The notes beneath the pieces were generated by a model. That model ran no database searches. It was given only the letters and a program-made list of their open reading frames with translations, and was not told where the DNA came from. A program made the position numbers and the translations under genes. DNA of 64,000 nt from Naasia sp. SYSU D00948 (GTDB lineage: Bacteria; Actinomycetota; Actinomycetes; Actinomycetales; Microbacteriaceae), in contig NZ_JAFMTA010000001.1 of assembly GCF_017916515.1 (NCBI RefSeq), positions 2,159,127 through 2,223,126 of the forward strand, given 5' to 3'. Below are positions 47,578 through 55,385 of this stretch, piece after piece; the first letter of the stretch is position 1; the number at the start of each line of letters is the position of its first letter.

Positions 47578-48710
47578 GCGCTCGTATTCGCTACGGGATC
47601 ATCGGCTGCGGATCGATCGGAACGACGCACGCCGACGCGTTGGCCCTCCTCGAGGAGGCCGACCTCGTCGCCGTCTGCGACCTGGACCGGACGAAGGCGC
47701 AGGCGGTGGCCGACAAGCACGGCATCGAGCACGTGTTCACGTCGTTCGAGGAGATGCTCGACAGTGTGCAGCTCGACGCGGTCTCGGTCGCGACCGACCA
47801 CAAGAGCCATTTCGCGCCGGCGATGGCTGCGATCCGCCGCCGCGTGCACGTCATCGTCGAGAAGCCCATCACGCATTCGCTCGAGCAGGCGCACGAGCTC
47901 GTGACCGCGGCGGAGGAGCACGGCGTCAAGCTGGGCGGGGTGTTCCAGCGCCGGTTCTTCCCCTCGGCTCAGCGCATGAGGGCTGCGATCGAGGAGGGCA
48001 GGCTCGGCCGCATCGTGATCGCCGAGTGCATCGCGCACCTCGGCCGCGACCGGGCCTATTTCGACTCCGCCGACTGGCGCGGCACCTGGCGGGGTGAGGG
48101 CGGCGGCGTCCTCATGAACCAGGCGGTCCACATGGTCGACATGCTCCTGTGGATGGTCGGAACGCCGACCGAGGTCTACGGACGTTGGGACCTCCTGAAG
48201 CACGGCGACTACATCGACGTCGAAGACGTCGCCGCAGGAGTCGTCGCCTTCGAGGGCGGCGCCCTCGCCACCATCCAGGCCACCACCGCGTTCGAGAACG
48301 GCATCACCGTGGACCCCTCGTCCCCGACATCCCGGCGGGCGCCCGGCTTCCGGCTCGCTGTTCACGGCACCTCGGGCCACTCCGTCGGGATGGCGGAGTC
48401 CCCCGAGCTCATGCAGGCGACGACCGACCAGTGGACGTTCGACGGCGAGGACGGCTTCCTCCCCGAATGGTTCGCAGCGGAGGGCGGCCGATACGGCTTC
48501 CCGGCGTTCCACTCCGATCAGCTGCGGGACTTCGCGCTGGCGGTGCTGGAGGACCGCCAGCCCACCGTGACCGGTCTGGACGCCTACCGCGCCCTCGAGG
48601 TCGTCAAGGGGGTCTACCTCGCCCACGACCGCCGACGTCCCGTGGCGCTGCCGATGACCGCGGAGGACCGGGAGGCAGCGGATCGGCTGACGAGCGGCGA
48701 GAGGGAATGA
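47574..48710 (+). CDS. Gfo/Idh/MocA-family dehydrogenase
   Basis: A 378-residue NAD(P)-dependent sugar dehydrogenase. The Rossmann motif is YGIIGCGSIGTTHADAL, the catalytic EKP signature is IVEKPITHS, and the active-site His lies in NQAVHMVDMLLWMVG. Family members oxidise ring hydroxyls of inositol, glucose and related sugars. The GTG overlaps the preceding stop (GTGA). Pairing with the TIM-barrel gene upstream is the arrangement seen for 3-keto-sugar pathways and inositol catabolism. Confidence 0.92.
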   Translation: MSARIRYGIIGCGSIGTTHADALALLEEADLVAVCDLDRTKAQAVADKHGIEHVFTSFEEMLDSVQLDAVSVATDHKSHFAPAMAAIRRRVHVIVEKPITHSLEQAHELVTAAEEHGVKLGGVFQRRFFPSAQRMRAAIEEGRLGRIVIAECIAHLGRDRAYFDSADWRGTWRGEGGGVLMNQAVHMVDMLLWMVGTPTEVYGRWDLLKHGDYIDVEDVAAGVVAFEGGALATIQATTAFENGITVDPSSPTSRRAPGFRLAVHGTSGHSVGMAESPELMQATTDQWTFDGEDGFLPEWFAAEGGRYGFPAFHSDQLRDFALAVLEDRQPTVTGLDAYRALEVVKGVYLAHDRRRPVALPMTAEDREAADRLTSGERE

Positions 48711-49480
48711 CGGCGGTCGACCCGGCGGGCCGCGTCGCCCTCGTGACGGGCGGCGGGACCGGCATCGGTCGCGCCGTTTGCGAGCGGCTCGCCGGCGGCG
48801 TCGCTGGCGGCATCGTGATCGCTTTCTCCCGATCCGGCGGCGAGGCGACGCAGCTCGCCGCGAGACTCAGCTCCCAGGGGGTGCGCGCGGTCGCGCGGCA
48901 GGCCGACGTCTCCGATCGGAAGCAGGTGGAAGACCTGATCTCGGCGGTGGAGGCGGAGTTCGGCCGGCTCGACTACCTCGTCAACAACGCCGGAAGGACG
49001 CGACTGATCCCCTTCGCCGACCTCGATGCCGCCACCGAGGAGATCTGGACCGAGATCCTCGGAACCAATCTGATGGGGACGTTCTGGTGCAGCCGCGCGG
49101 CCGCGGCACTGCTCCGACGCAGCAGAGGTGCGATCGTCAACATCGCAAGCATCTCGGGAACGAGGGCGGTCGGCTCATCACTTCCGTACGGCGTGAGCAA
49201 GGCCGCGGTTCTGCAGCTGACCCGGTCGCTCGCGGCAGCACTGGCGCCGGACGTCCGAGTCAACTCCGTCTCCGCAGGAACGGTCCGGAGCGGCTGGCAT
49301 GAGAAGCTCATCGGGGACGAGGCGTTCGCCGAGAAGTCCGAGCGCGAGGCGGCGGTCGTCCCGCTTCAGCGGCTCGCCGCGCCGGCTGACATCGCGGAGG
49401 CGGTGGTGGCGATGCTCACCACTTCCTTCGTCACCGGCCAGGACCTCCTGGTCGACGGCGGGAAGGGGCTGCTCTACTGA
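48707..49480 (+). CDS. SDR-family oxidoreductase
   Basis: A 257-residue classical SDR similar to FabG-like sugar dehydrogenases: VTGGGTGIGRAVCERL (cofactor), NNAGRTRLIPF, NIASISGTR (Ser), and YGVSKAAV (Tyr-x3-Lys). FSRSGG after beta2 may favour NADP. The ATG overlaps the Gfo/Idh/MocA stop (ATGA). With the SDR at 42818, the zinc dehydrogenase and the Gfo/Idh/MocA enzyme, the cluster has four candidate sugar dehydrogenases. Confidence 0.9.
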   Translation: MTAVDPAGRVALVTGGGTGIGRAVCERLAGGVAGGIVIAFSRSGGEATQLAARLSSQGVRAVARQADVSDRKQVEDLISAVEAEFGRLDYLVNNAGRTRLIPFADLDAATEEIWTEILGTNLMGTFWCSRAAAALLRRSRGAIVNIASISGTRAVGSSLPYGVSKAAVLQLTRSLAAALAPDVRVNSVSAGTVRSGWHEKLIGDEAFAEKSEREAAVVPLQRLAAPADIAEAVVAMLTTSFVTGQDLLVDGGKGLLY

Positions 49481-50598
49481 CCGGGGAACCGGAGTCCCGG
49501 GACGGAGCGGCAGGCGCACGCCGCACCTCGTTCCTCCTCGGCTCCTACAGCATCCCGTCCCCCTGGACGGGCACGCCGGACGCGCACGGCAGCGGGATCT
49601 CGAGCGGAAGCGTGGATATCGAGACCGGCGAGATGGAGGCGGAGCCCATCGCCGCCGCCGTCAATCCGTCCTTCGTGGTGCCTCGTGCCGAGGGGCGAGG
49701 GTTCTGGGTGATCACCGAGCCGGAGCAGGGAGGCGAGGTCGTCTCGTTCGAACTGGTGGACCGACGGGTGCAGGAGGTCGGCCGGCTCCGAACCGGCGCC
49801 GACGCGCCCTGTCACCTCGCCGTCGACGCCGAGCGCGGGCTCGCCTACGTGAGCCACTATCACGGCGGCGCCGTGGCTGTGCTGGCCCTCGCTCGGGACG
49901 GAGCTCCCTCTGCAGGAGTCGCCATGATGAGGGCGCCGCAGGCCTGGGACGGGGTCGACCGAGCCGCTCTCCGTTCGCGGCCCCACGCCGCTGCCCTGGT
50001 TCCGGGGACGGAGGAAGTGCTGGTCGCGGACTGCGGCCGCGACGTGCTCCTGCTCTATCGGGTGCGGGCCACGGTCGAGGGCGCCACCGCGGAGCTGCTC
50101 GATGCCCTTCTCCTGCCTCCGGGTACCGGACCTCGTCATGTCGCCTTCCATGCGGAGCTGCAGGTGGCGTTCGTCAGCAACCAGAACGACGCAGGCGTCA
50201 GTGTCGTTCGCCGCGTCATCGACGGCGATCGTCCGCGCCTCGAGCTGACGGGGATCCTGCCGGTCCGGGGCCTGGGCCGGCAGACGGCGATCCCGTCCGA
50301 GATCGCACTCCATCCGACGGAGCCCGTGCTCTACATGGCGAACCGCGCCGACGACTCGCTCTCGGTGCTCGAGATCGTGTCCGAGACGGGCGCGCTGGTG
50401 GAGCGCTCGACAGTCGACGTCCTCGGGCGGAACCCGCGCCACTTCGCCGTCCATCCCGACGGCGGGCTGGTCCTCGTCGCCAACCAGGACTCGGACGATG
50501 TCGTCAGCTTCCGGCTGGAGGATCGGGGCAGGACGGTGTCCTGGACAGGACATCGCCTCGCGGTCGACACTCCGACCTGTGTCGCATATCGGCGGTGA
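49477..50598 (+). CDS. beta-propeller lactonase (YbhE/Pgl-like), CTG start
   Basis: A seven-bladed propeller (373 aa) of the 6-phosphogluconolactonase/YbhE family: LRTGADAPCHLAVDAERGLAY, GTGPRHVAFH, EIALHPTEPVLYMANR and NPRHFAVHPDGGLVLVANQ. The N-terminal blade (SFLLGSYSIPSPWTGTP) lies upstream of the first ATG/GTG/TTG in the frame (49612). The only start that keeps it is CTG at 49477, which overlaps the SDR stop as CTGA, with GGGAAGGGG eight bases before. It probably opens a sugar lactone made by one of the dehydrogenases. Confidence 0.85.
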   Translation: MTGEPESRDGAAGARRTSFLLGSYSIPSPWTGTPDAHGSGISSGSVDIETGEMEAEPIAAAVNPSFVVPRAEGRGFWVITEPEQGGEVVSFELVDRRVQEVGRLRTGADAPCHLAVDAERGLAYVSHYHGGAVAVLALARDGAPSAGVAMMRAPQAWDGVDRAALRSRPHAAALVPGTEEVLVADCGRDVLLLYRVRATVEGATAELLDALLLPPGTGPRHVAFHAELQVAFVSNQNDAGVSVVRRVIDGDRPRLELTGILPVRGLGRQTAIPSEIALHPTEPVLYMANRADDSLSVLEIVSETGALVERSTVDVLGRNPRHFAVHPDGGLVLVANQDSDDVVSFRLEDRGRTVSWTGHRLAVDTPTCVAYRR

Positions 50599-50661
50599 AC
50601 CATTTCCTTCACGTCAATCAAAATCATTCCGGGAGCTACGACTATCCCTCCGCCATGCCCC

Positions 50662-50717
50662 CCTGAATCACGGTGGAACTCCGCTGTACGATCTGAAAAG
50701 CCAGGTCCGCATTCAGG
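50662..50717. promoter_or_regulatory. promoter region and candidate operator of gntR
   Basis: CCTGAAT (50662-50668) is exactly inverted as ATTCAGG (50711-50717), bracketing a TACGAT -10-like box at 50687-50692. The site may serve autoregulation. The 137-base gap before gntR also has an A/T-rich run near 50600-50628 that is unusual here. Confidence 0.35.
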
Positions 50718-50735
50718 ACATGAGAGGCGGTGATC

Positions 50736-51491
50736 GTGACTTCCGTCGATATTCCGTCCGAGCTGTTCATGGATCTGGATCGCTCGGGACCGGTGCCCCT
50801 CTATTTCCAGCTCGCGAGCAGACTGGAAACCGCGATCCTCGAGGGAGAGCTGCCTCCGGGATCGAGGATCGAGAACGAGCTCGCGCTGAGCGGCAGGCTT
50901 GGCCTGTCCCGGCCCACTGTTCGACGTGCCATCCAGGAGCTGGTCGACAAGGGCCTCATCGTCCGGCGCCGAGGAATCGGCACGCAGGTCGTTCAGGGGC
51001 GATCCACCCGGAAGATGGGCCTCACAGGCTTGTACGACGATCTGTCTCAGGACGACAAGCACCCGAGCACCAAGCCGCTCCTGCACGAAGTGGTGCCCGC
51101 CGGCGAGAAGACGTCGGCCCAGCTCGGCATCCCGGTGGGAGAGCCGGTCCTCCATCTGCGTCGGCTGCGTTTCAGTGATGGGGCCCCGGTCGCGCTCATG
51201 GAGAACTTCCTTCCGCCCGAGTTCGCGACGATCACTGCGGAGCAGCTCGTCCAGCATGGGCTGTATCAGCTCATGCGGTCCCAAGGAGCCACGATGAAGG
51301 TCGCCCGGCAGACGATCGGGGCTCGCCACCCGTCGCCGGAGGAGCGGCGGCTTCTGCAGATCTCGCGGCCGGACCCTGTCCTCACGATGGACCGCGTCGC
51401 CTACGACCACTCCGGTCGCGCCATCGACCTCGGGCATCACGCGTATCGCCCCGACCTGTACAACATCGAGGTCACCGTCGTCGACCGTTGA
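50736..51491 (+). CDS. GntR-family regulator, UTRA (HutC) type
   Basis: A 251-residue regulator with an N-terminal winged helix (PLYFQLASRLETAILEG, RIENELALSGRLGLSRPTVRRAI, VRRRGIGTQV) and a C-terminal UTRA ligand-binding domain (about 95-250). The latter contains HLRRLRFSDGAPVALMENFLP. It probably represses the adjacent catabolic operon until a sugar intermediate binds. GTG 50736 is preferred over GTG 50730 because GAGAGG is then at normal distance. Confidence 0.9.
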   Translation: MTSVDIPSELFMDLDRSGPVPLYFQLASRLETAILEGELPPGSRIENELALSGRLGLSRPTVRRAIQELVDKGLIVRRRGIGTQVVQGRSTRKMGLTGLYDDLSQDDKHPSTKPLLHEVVPAGEKTSAQLGIPVGEPVLHLRRLRFSDGAPVALMENFLPPEFATITAEQLVQHGLYQLMRSQGATMKVARQTIGARHPSPEERRLLQISRPDPVLTMDRVAYDHSGRAIDLGHHAYRPDLYNIEVTVVDR

Positions 51492-51517
51492 GCTCCTCGG
51501 TCCGGCCGTGACCCGCG

Positions 51518-51570
51518 AAGTGCCACTTGTTGCTGTCATTCCGGCGGTTTGACAGCACCAAGTGGCACCT
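51518..51570. terminator. long inverted repeat, probable bidirectional terminator
   Basis: A 21-base arm (AAGTGCCACTTG...) is inverted at 51550-51570 with two mismatches around an 11-base loop, between the convergent gntR and pepN genes. It may alternatively be a dispersed palindromic repeat. Confidence 0.6.
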
Positions 51571-51588
51571 CGACGGGGTGCGGGAGCG

Positions 51589-54126
51589 CTACTGGGAGTC
51601 GCGCTCCTGCGCGCGGAGGGCGCGCTCGACGCCCGCCAGGTTCTCGATGACGAGGCGGCGCAGGGCGGGCGTGTCCGGGTGCGTCTCGAGCCACTGCCGG
51701 GTCGCGTCGACGAGCGCCTGGTTCGCCAGCGGCGCCGGGTAGAACCCGTTGATGATGCCGGCGGCGATCGCGTAGCTCCGGCTCTCCCAGATCTTCGTCA
51801 GGGCCTCGAAGTACCGCGGGACGAACGGCTCGAGGGCCGACGGATCCGCGGAGCGCAGGAAGCCCAGGCCCGTGGCACGGACGATGAGGTTGGATGCGCC
51901 CGTCTCCTCGACGATCGAGGTCCAGGCGGCCTCCTTGCCGGCCGGCATCGCTGCGCGCGCGGTCGCCGCGGACTGGCGGCCGGTCGCCGTGTTGTCCTTC
52001 TCGAGCGTCGCGTCGATCTCAGCCGTGCCGATCCGGGCGCCGGCCGCGAGGGCGACCGTCAGGTCCCAGCGCAGGTCGGTGTCGATCTCGAGTCCCTCGA
52101 GGATCGCCGAGCCGTCGAGCACGGCGCCGACGCTGTCGAGCTGCTCGGGCGTGTGCGCCACCGCGGCGAACGCCTTGAGGAACTGGAACTGCGCATCCGA
52201 CCCCGGCTCCGCCTCGTTCGTGAGGCGCCAGAGGGAGTCGCCGAGCTCGCGGAGCGTCTCTTCGCGGCGCTCCGGCGCGACGTACATGGACGCCGCGGTC
52301 TGCGCCTGCGCGAGCACGGTGCGGAGCGTGGTCGACTCGGTCTCGGCGCCGATGTTGCGGAGCACCAGCTGCACGAAGTCCCGCGCGGCCGTCTCGGCGT
52401 CGCGGGTCGAGTCCCAGGCGGAGCCCCAGACGAGCGACCGCGCGAGCGGGGACTCGATCGCCGAGAGGGAGTCGATCGCGACGAGCAGCGACTGGTCGTC
52501 GAGCCGGATCTTCGCGTAGGCGAGGTCGTCGTCGTTGAGCAGCAGCAGGTCGGGCTTGTGCTCGCGCACCAGCTCGGTCACCTCGGTGCGCTCGCCGTCG
52601 ACGTCGAGCTCCACGCGTCCGTCGCGGACGAGCTTGCCGTCCCGCAGGTTGTAGAGGCCGATCGCCAGACGGTGCGGGCGGATGGTCGGCCACTCGGGCG
52701 GCGCGGTCTGGGTGACCGCGAGCGAGGTGAAGCGGCCGTCCTCGTCCAGCTCGAACTCGGGGCGGAGCGTGTTGACGCCCGCGGTCTCGAGCCACTTCTC
52801 GCTCCAGGCGGCGAGGTCGCGGCCGCTGGCGGCCTCGAGCTCGACGAGCAGGTCGCGCAGCTCGGTGTTCGCGAACTGGTGCTTGGTGAAGTAGGCGGCG
52901 ACGCCCGTCAGGAAGGCGTCACGGCCGACCCAGGCGACGAGCTGCTTGAGGACGGACGCGCCCTTCGCGTAGGTGATGCCGTCGAAGTTGACCTGCACGT
53001 CCTCGAGGTCGTTGATGGTCGCGACGATCGGGTGCGTCGAGGGGAGCTGGTCCTGCCGGTACGCCCAGCTCTTCTCCATCGCGGCGAACGTCGTCCAGGC
53101 CTCGGTCCACTCGGTCGCCTCGGCTGTCGCGAGGGTCGAGATGTACTCCGCGAACGACTCGTTGAGCCACAGGTCGTTCCACCACTTCATCGTCACGAGG
53201 TCGCCGAACCACATGTGCGCGAGCTCGTGCAGGATCGTGACCACGCGGCGCTCGCGGACGGCGTCGGCGACCTTCGACCGGAAGACGTACGTCTCGGTGA
53301 ACGTCACGGCACCGGCGTTCTCCATCGCGCCCGCGTTGAACTCCGGCACGAACAGCTGGTCGTACTTCTCGAAGGGGTACGGGAAGTCGAAGATCGCCTC
53401 GTAGAAGGCGAAGCCCTGCCGCGTCTTCTCGACGATGTAGTCGGTGTCCACGTACTGCGCGAGCGACTTCCGGGAGAAGACCCCGAGGGGGATCACGCGG
53501 CCGTCGGACGAGGTGAGCTCTCGGCGCTCGACCTCGTACGGGCCGGCGATCAGCGCCGTGATGTAGCTCGAGATGACGGGGGTGGGCGGGAACTCCCAGC
53601 GCGAGACGCCCTCGCGCACCTCCGTCGGCTGCGGCGTGGTCGCGTTGGAGACGACCTGCCAGTAGCTGGGGGCGGTCACGGTGAACTGGAACGTCGCCTT
53701 GAGGTCCGGCTGCTCGAACACGGCGTACATGCGGCGCGAGTCCGGCACCTCGAACTGCGTGTAGAGGTAGACCTCGTCGTCGACCGGGTCGACGAACCGG
53801 TGCAGGCCCTCGCCCGTGTTCGTGTAGATCGCGTCCGCGTCGACGCGGAGCGTGTTCTCGGCGGCGAGCCCGTCGAGCTGGATGCGGACGCCGTCGCTGA
53901 CCTGCGCCGGGTCGAGCTCGCGTCCGTTGAGGGTGACCGAATGCACCGTGCGCGTGATCGCGTCGATGAACGTCGACGCGCCCTCCCGGGCCGAGAAGCG
54001 CACGGTGGTGACACTGCGGAAGACCTCGGGACCCGTGGTGAGGTCGAGCTCGACGGCGTAGTCGTGCACCGTGACGAGCGCGGCGCGCTCCTGCGCTTCG
54101 ACGCGGGTGAGGTTCTCTCCTGGCAT
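51589..54126 (-). CDS. pepN: aminopeptidase N (M1 family)
   Basis: A cytoplasmic zinc aminopeptidase (845 aa) trimming N-terminal residues from peptides. The substrate-recognition motif GAMEN is at 266-270, the zinc motif HELAHMWFGDLVT at 300-312, and the third ligand Glu323 in LNESFAEY. An N-terminal beta saddle and a C-terminal helical ERAP1-like domain complete the family architecture. The ATG follows GAAGGAGAG. It is transcribed alone toward gntR. Confidence 0.96.
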   Translation of the reverse strand: MPGENLTRVEAQERAALVTVHDYAVELDLTTGPEVFRSVTTVRFSAREGASTFIDAITRTVHSVTLNGRELDPAQVSDGVRIQLDGLAAENTLRVDADAIYTNTGEGLHRFVDPVDDEVYLYTQFEVPDSRRMYAVFEQPDLKATFQFTVTAPSYWQVVSNATTPQPTEVREGVSRWEFPPTPVISSYITALIAGPYEVERRELTSSDGRVIPLGVFSRKSLAQYVDTDYIVEKTRQGFAFYEAIFDFPYPFEKYDQLFVPEFNAGAMENAGAVTFTETYVFRSKVADAVRERRVVTILHELAHMWFGDLVTMKWWNDLWLNESFAEYISTLATAEATEWTEAWTTFAAMEKSWAYRQDQLPSTHPIVATINDLEDVQVNFDGITYAKGASVLKQLVAWVGRDAFLTGVAAYFTKHQFANTELRDLLVELEAASGRDLAAWSEKWLETAGVNTLRPEFELDEDGRFTSLAVTQTAPPEWPTIRPHRLAIGLYNLRDGKLVRDGRVELDVDGERTEVTELVREHKPDLLLLNDDDLAYAKIRLDDQSLLVAIDSLSAIESPLARSLVWGSAWDSTRDAETAARDFVQLVLRNIGAETESTTLRTVLAQAQTAASMYVAPERREETLRELGDSLWRLTNEAEPGSDAQFQFLKAFAAVAHTPEQLDSVGAVLDGSAILEGLEIDTDLRWDLTVALAAGARIGTAEIDATLEKDNTATGRQSAATARAAMPAGKEAAWTSIVEETGASNLIVRATGLGFLRSADPSALEPFVPRYFEALTKIWESRSYAIAAGIINGFYPAPLANQALVDATRQWLETHPDTPALRRLVIENLAGVERALRAQERDSQ

Positions 54127-54157
54127 AGGTCGTCTCTCCTTCTCGCGGAACCCGTCC

Positions 54158-54163
54158 AGCCTA
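54158..54163 (-). promoter_or_regulatory. -10 box of pepN
   Basis: TAGGCT on the minus strand, 31 bases before the ATG, predicts a short leader containing the GAAGGAGAG ribosome-binding site. Confidence 0.45.
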
Positions 54164-54227
54164 GGGAGTCGGCGGGCCGTGCCCGTGTCGCAGTGGGCGC
54201 TGGTGCGGTCGCGCGGGTCCGCCTCGG

Positions 54228-54767
54228 TCAGGCCGGAGGGCGCTTGGCGATCGGGACCACCTGCGCGTTCGGCAGGGACGCGAGGAAGGAGGCCGGCACG
54301 AGGAGCTTGGAGGCGCGGATCCCGCTGCCGATCACGAGCCGGTCGCCGGCGGCGACGGCCTCGTCGACGTACACGGGCCAGTCGACCGGCAGCCCGATGG
54401 GCGTGATCCCGCCGTACTCCATGCCGGTGAGGGACGTGGCGGTGTCCATGCCGGCGAACGACGCCTTCTTCGCGTCGAGCAGCCGTCGCACGGCTCCGTT
54501 CACGTCGATCCGCTCCGTCGCGAGAATCATGCAGGCGGCGTAGCGAACGGAGTCCCCGCGCCGCGCCTCGATGACGACGCAGTTGGCGCCGTGCTCCATC
54601 GCGATGTCGTAGCGCTCGCAGAACGCCGCCGTGTCGGCGACCGAGGCGTCGATGGGCGCGACGAGCACGGGCGGGGCGTCGAGGGCGGCGAGGGCGTCCC
54701 GCACGGCAGGAGCGAGGGGGGCGGGATCGCCGGTGACGGGGGAGAAGGCGAGGCGTCCGAACTGCAC
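54228..54767 (-). CDS. YbaK/EbsC-family protein (aminoacyl-tRNA deacylase-like)
   Basis: A 179-residue protein of the YbaK/ProX editing-domain fold. The N-terminus has an extra 45 residues before DASVADTAAFCERYDIAMEHGANCVVIEARRG. The conserved Lys is probably in RRLLDAKKASFAG, and EYGGITPIGLPVDWPVYVDEAV is the typical GGxxPxG loop. Family members hydrolyse mischarged Cys- or Ala-tRNAPro. The GTG is six bases after a TAGCGT box, giving a leaderless transcript. Confidence 0.85.
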   Translation of the reverse strand: MQFGRLAFSPVTGDPAPLAPAVRDALAALDAPPVLVAPIDASVADTAAFCERYDIAMEHGANCVVIEARRGDSVRYAACMILATERIDVNGAVRRLLDAKKASFAGMDTATSLTGMEYGGITPIGLPVDWPVYVDEAVAAGDRLVIGSGIRASKLLVPASFLASLPNAQVVPIAKRPPA

Positions 54768-54773
54768 CCTCCG

Positions 54774-54779
54774 ACGCTA
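54774..54779 (-). promoter_or_regulatory. -10 box of YbaK-like gene, leaderless arrangement
   Basis: TAGCGT on the minus strand ends six bases before the GTG at 54767. Confidence 0.5.
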
Positions 54780-54863
54780 CCGACCCCCGCGGAGGGACTC
54801 CGGGCTCATGACGAGGACGGATCCCGCTGGAAGCAACCCGGATACCGGAGGAGCGAGCGGAAA

Positions 54864-54869
54864 TAGACT
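54864..54869 (+). promoter_or_regulatory. -10 box of rpiB operon, leaderless arrangement
   Basis: TAGACT ends six bases before the ATG at 54876. Confidence 0.55.
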
Positions 54870-54875
54870 GGCGCC

Positions 54876-55385
54876 ATGCGGATCCACCTGGCCACGGACC
54901 ACGCCGGACTCGACTTCAGCAGGCAGCTCGTGGGCCATCTGGAGGGGGCGGGCCACGAGGTGGTCGACCACGGCCCGACTGTCCTCGACCCGCTCGACGA
55001 CTACCCCGCCTTCATCATTCGCGCCGCTCAGGCCGTGGTGCGCGACCAGAAGGTCGGCGTGGAGACCCTCGGCGTCGTGTTCGGCGGCTCCGGCAACGGG
55101 GAGGCGATCGCCGCCAACAAGGTCGACGGCGTGCGTGCCGCCCTGGTCTGGAACGACTCGACCGCCAAGCTCGCCCGTCAGCACAACGACGCCAACGTCA
55201 TCTCGATCGGCGCCCGCCAGCACTCGTTCGAGGAGGTCACCGCCCTCATCGACGCGTTCATCGCGGAGCCGTTCTCCGGCGATCCTCGGCACGCCCGGCG
55301 CATCGCTCAGCTCGCAGAGTTCGAGGAGACCGGCGGCATCGAGCCGGGCGAGCACACCCCGGGGATCGCCCGCGTCGATGCCTGA
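54876..55385 (+). CDS. rpiB: ribose-5-phosphate isomerase B
   Basis: RpiB (169 aa) interconverts ribose-5-phosphate and ribulose-5-phosphate. LATDHAGLDFSRQLVGHL starts the fold, with the phosphate/anion hole GGSGNGEAIAANKV and RAALVWNDSTAKLARQHNDAN. The catalytic base is the Glu of GNGE rather than the Cys used by E. coli, as in mycobacterial RpiB. It overlaps the Nei-type gene by eight bases and starts an operon that probably includes the next three genes. Confidence 0.94.
   Translation: MRIHLATDHAGLDFSRQLVGHLEGAGHEVVDHGPTVLDPLDDYPAFIIRAAQAVVRDQKVGVETLGVVFGGSGNGEAIAANKVDGVRAALVWNDSTAKLARQHNDANVISIGARQHSFEEVTALIDAFIAEPFSGDPRHARRIAQLAEFEETGGIEPGEHTPGIARVDA

Noticed and set aside
49612-50598. 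Lactonase starting at GTG 49612
   Set aside because: This would delete the first propeller blade, which is encoded in frame just upstream, and would leave a 131-base gap in an operon of overlapping genes.
54071-54406. A plus-strand gene between pepN and the YbaK-like gene
   Set aside because: The frame is low-complexity Arg/Ser/Gly sequence opposite the ends of two well-supported minus-strand genes.
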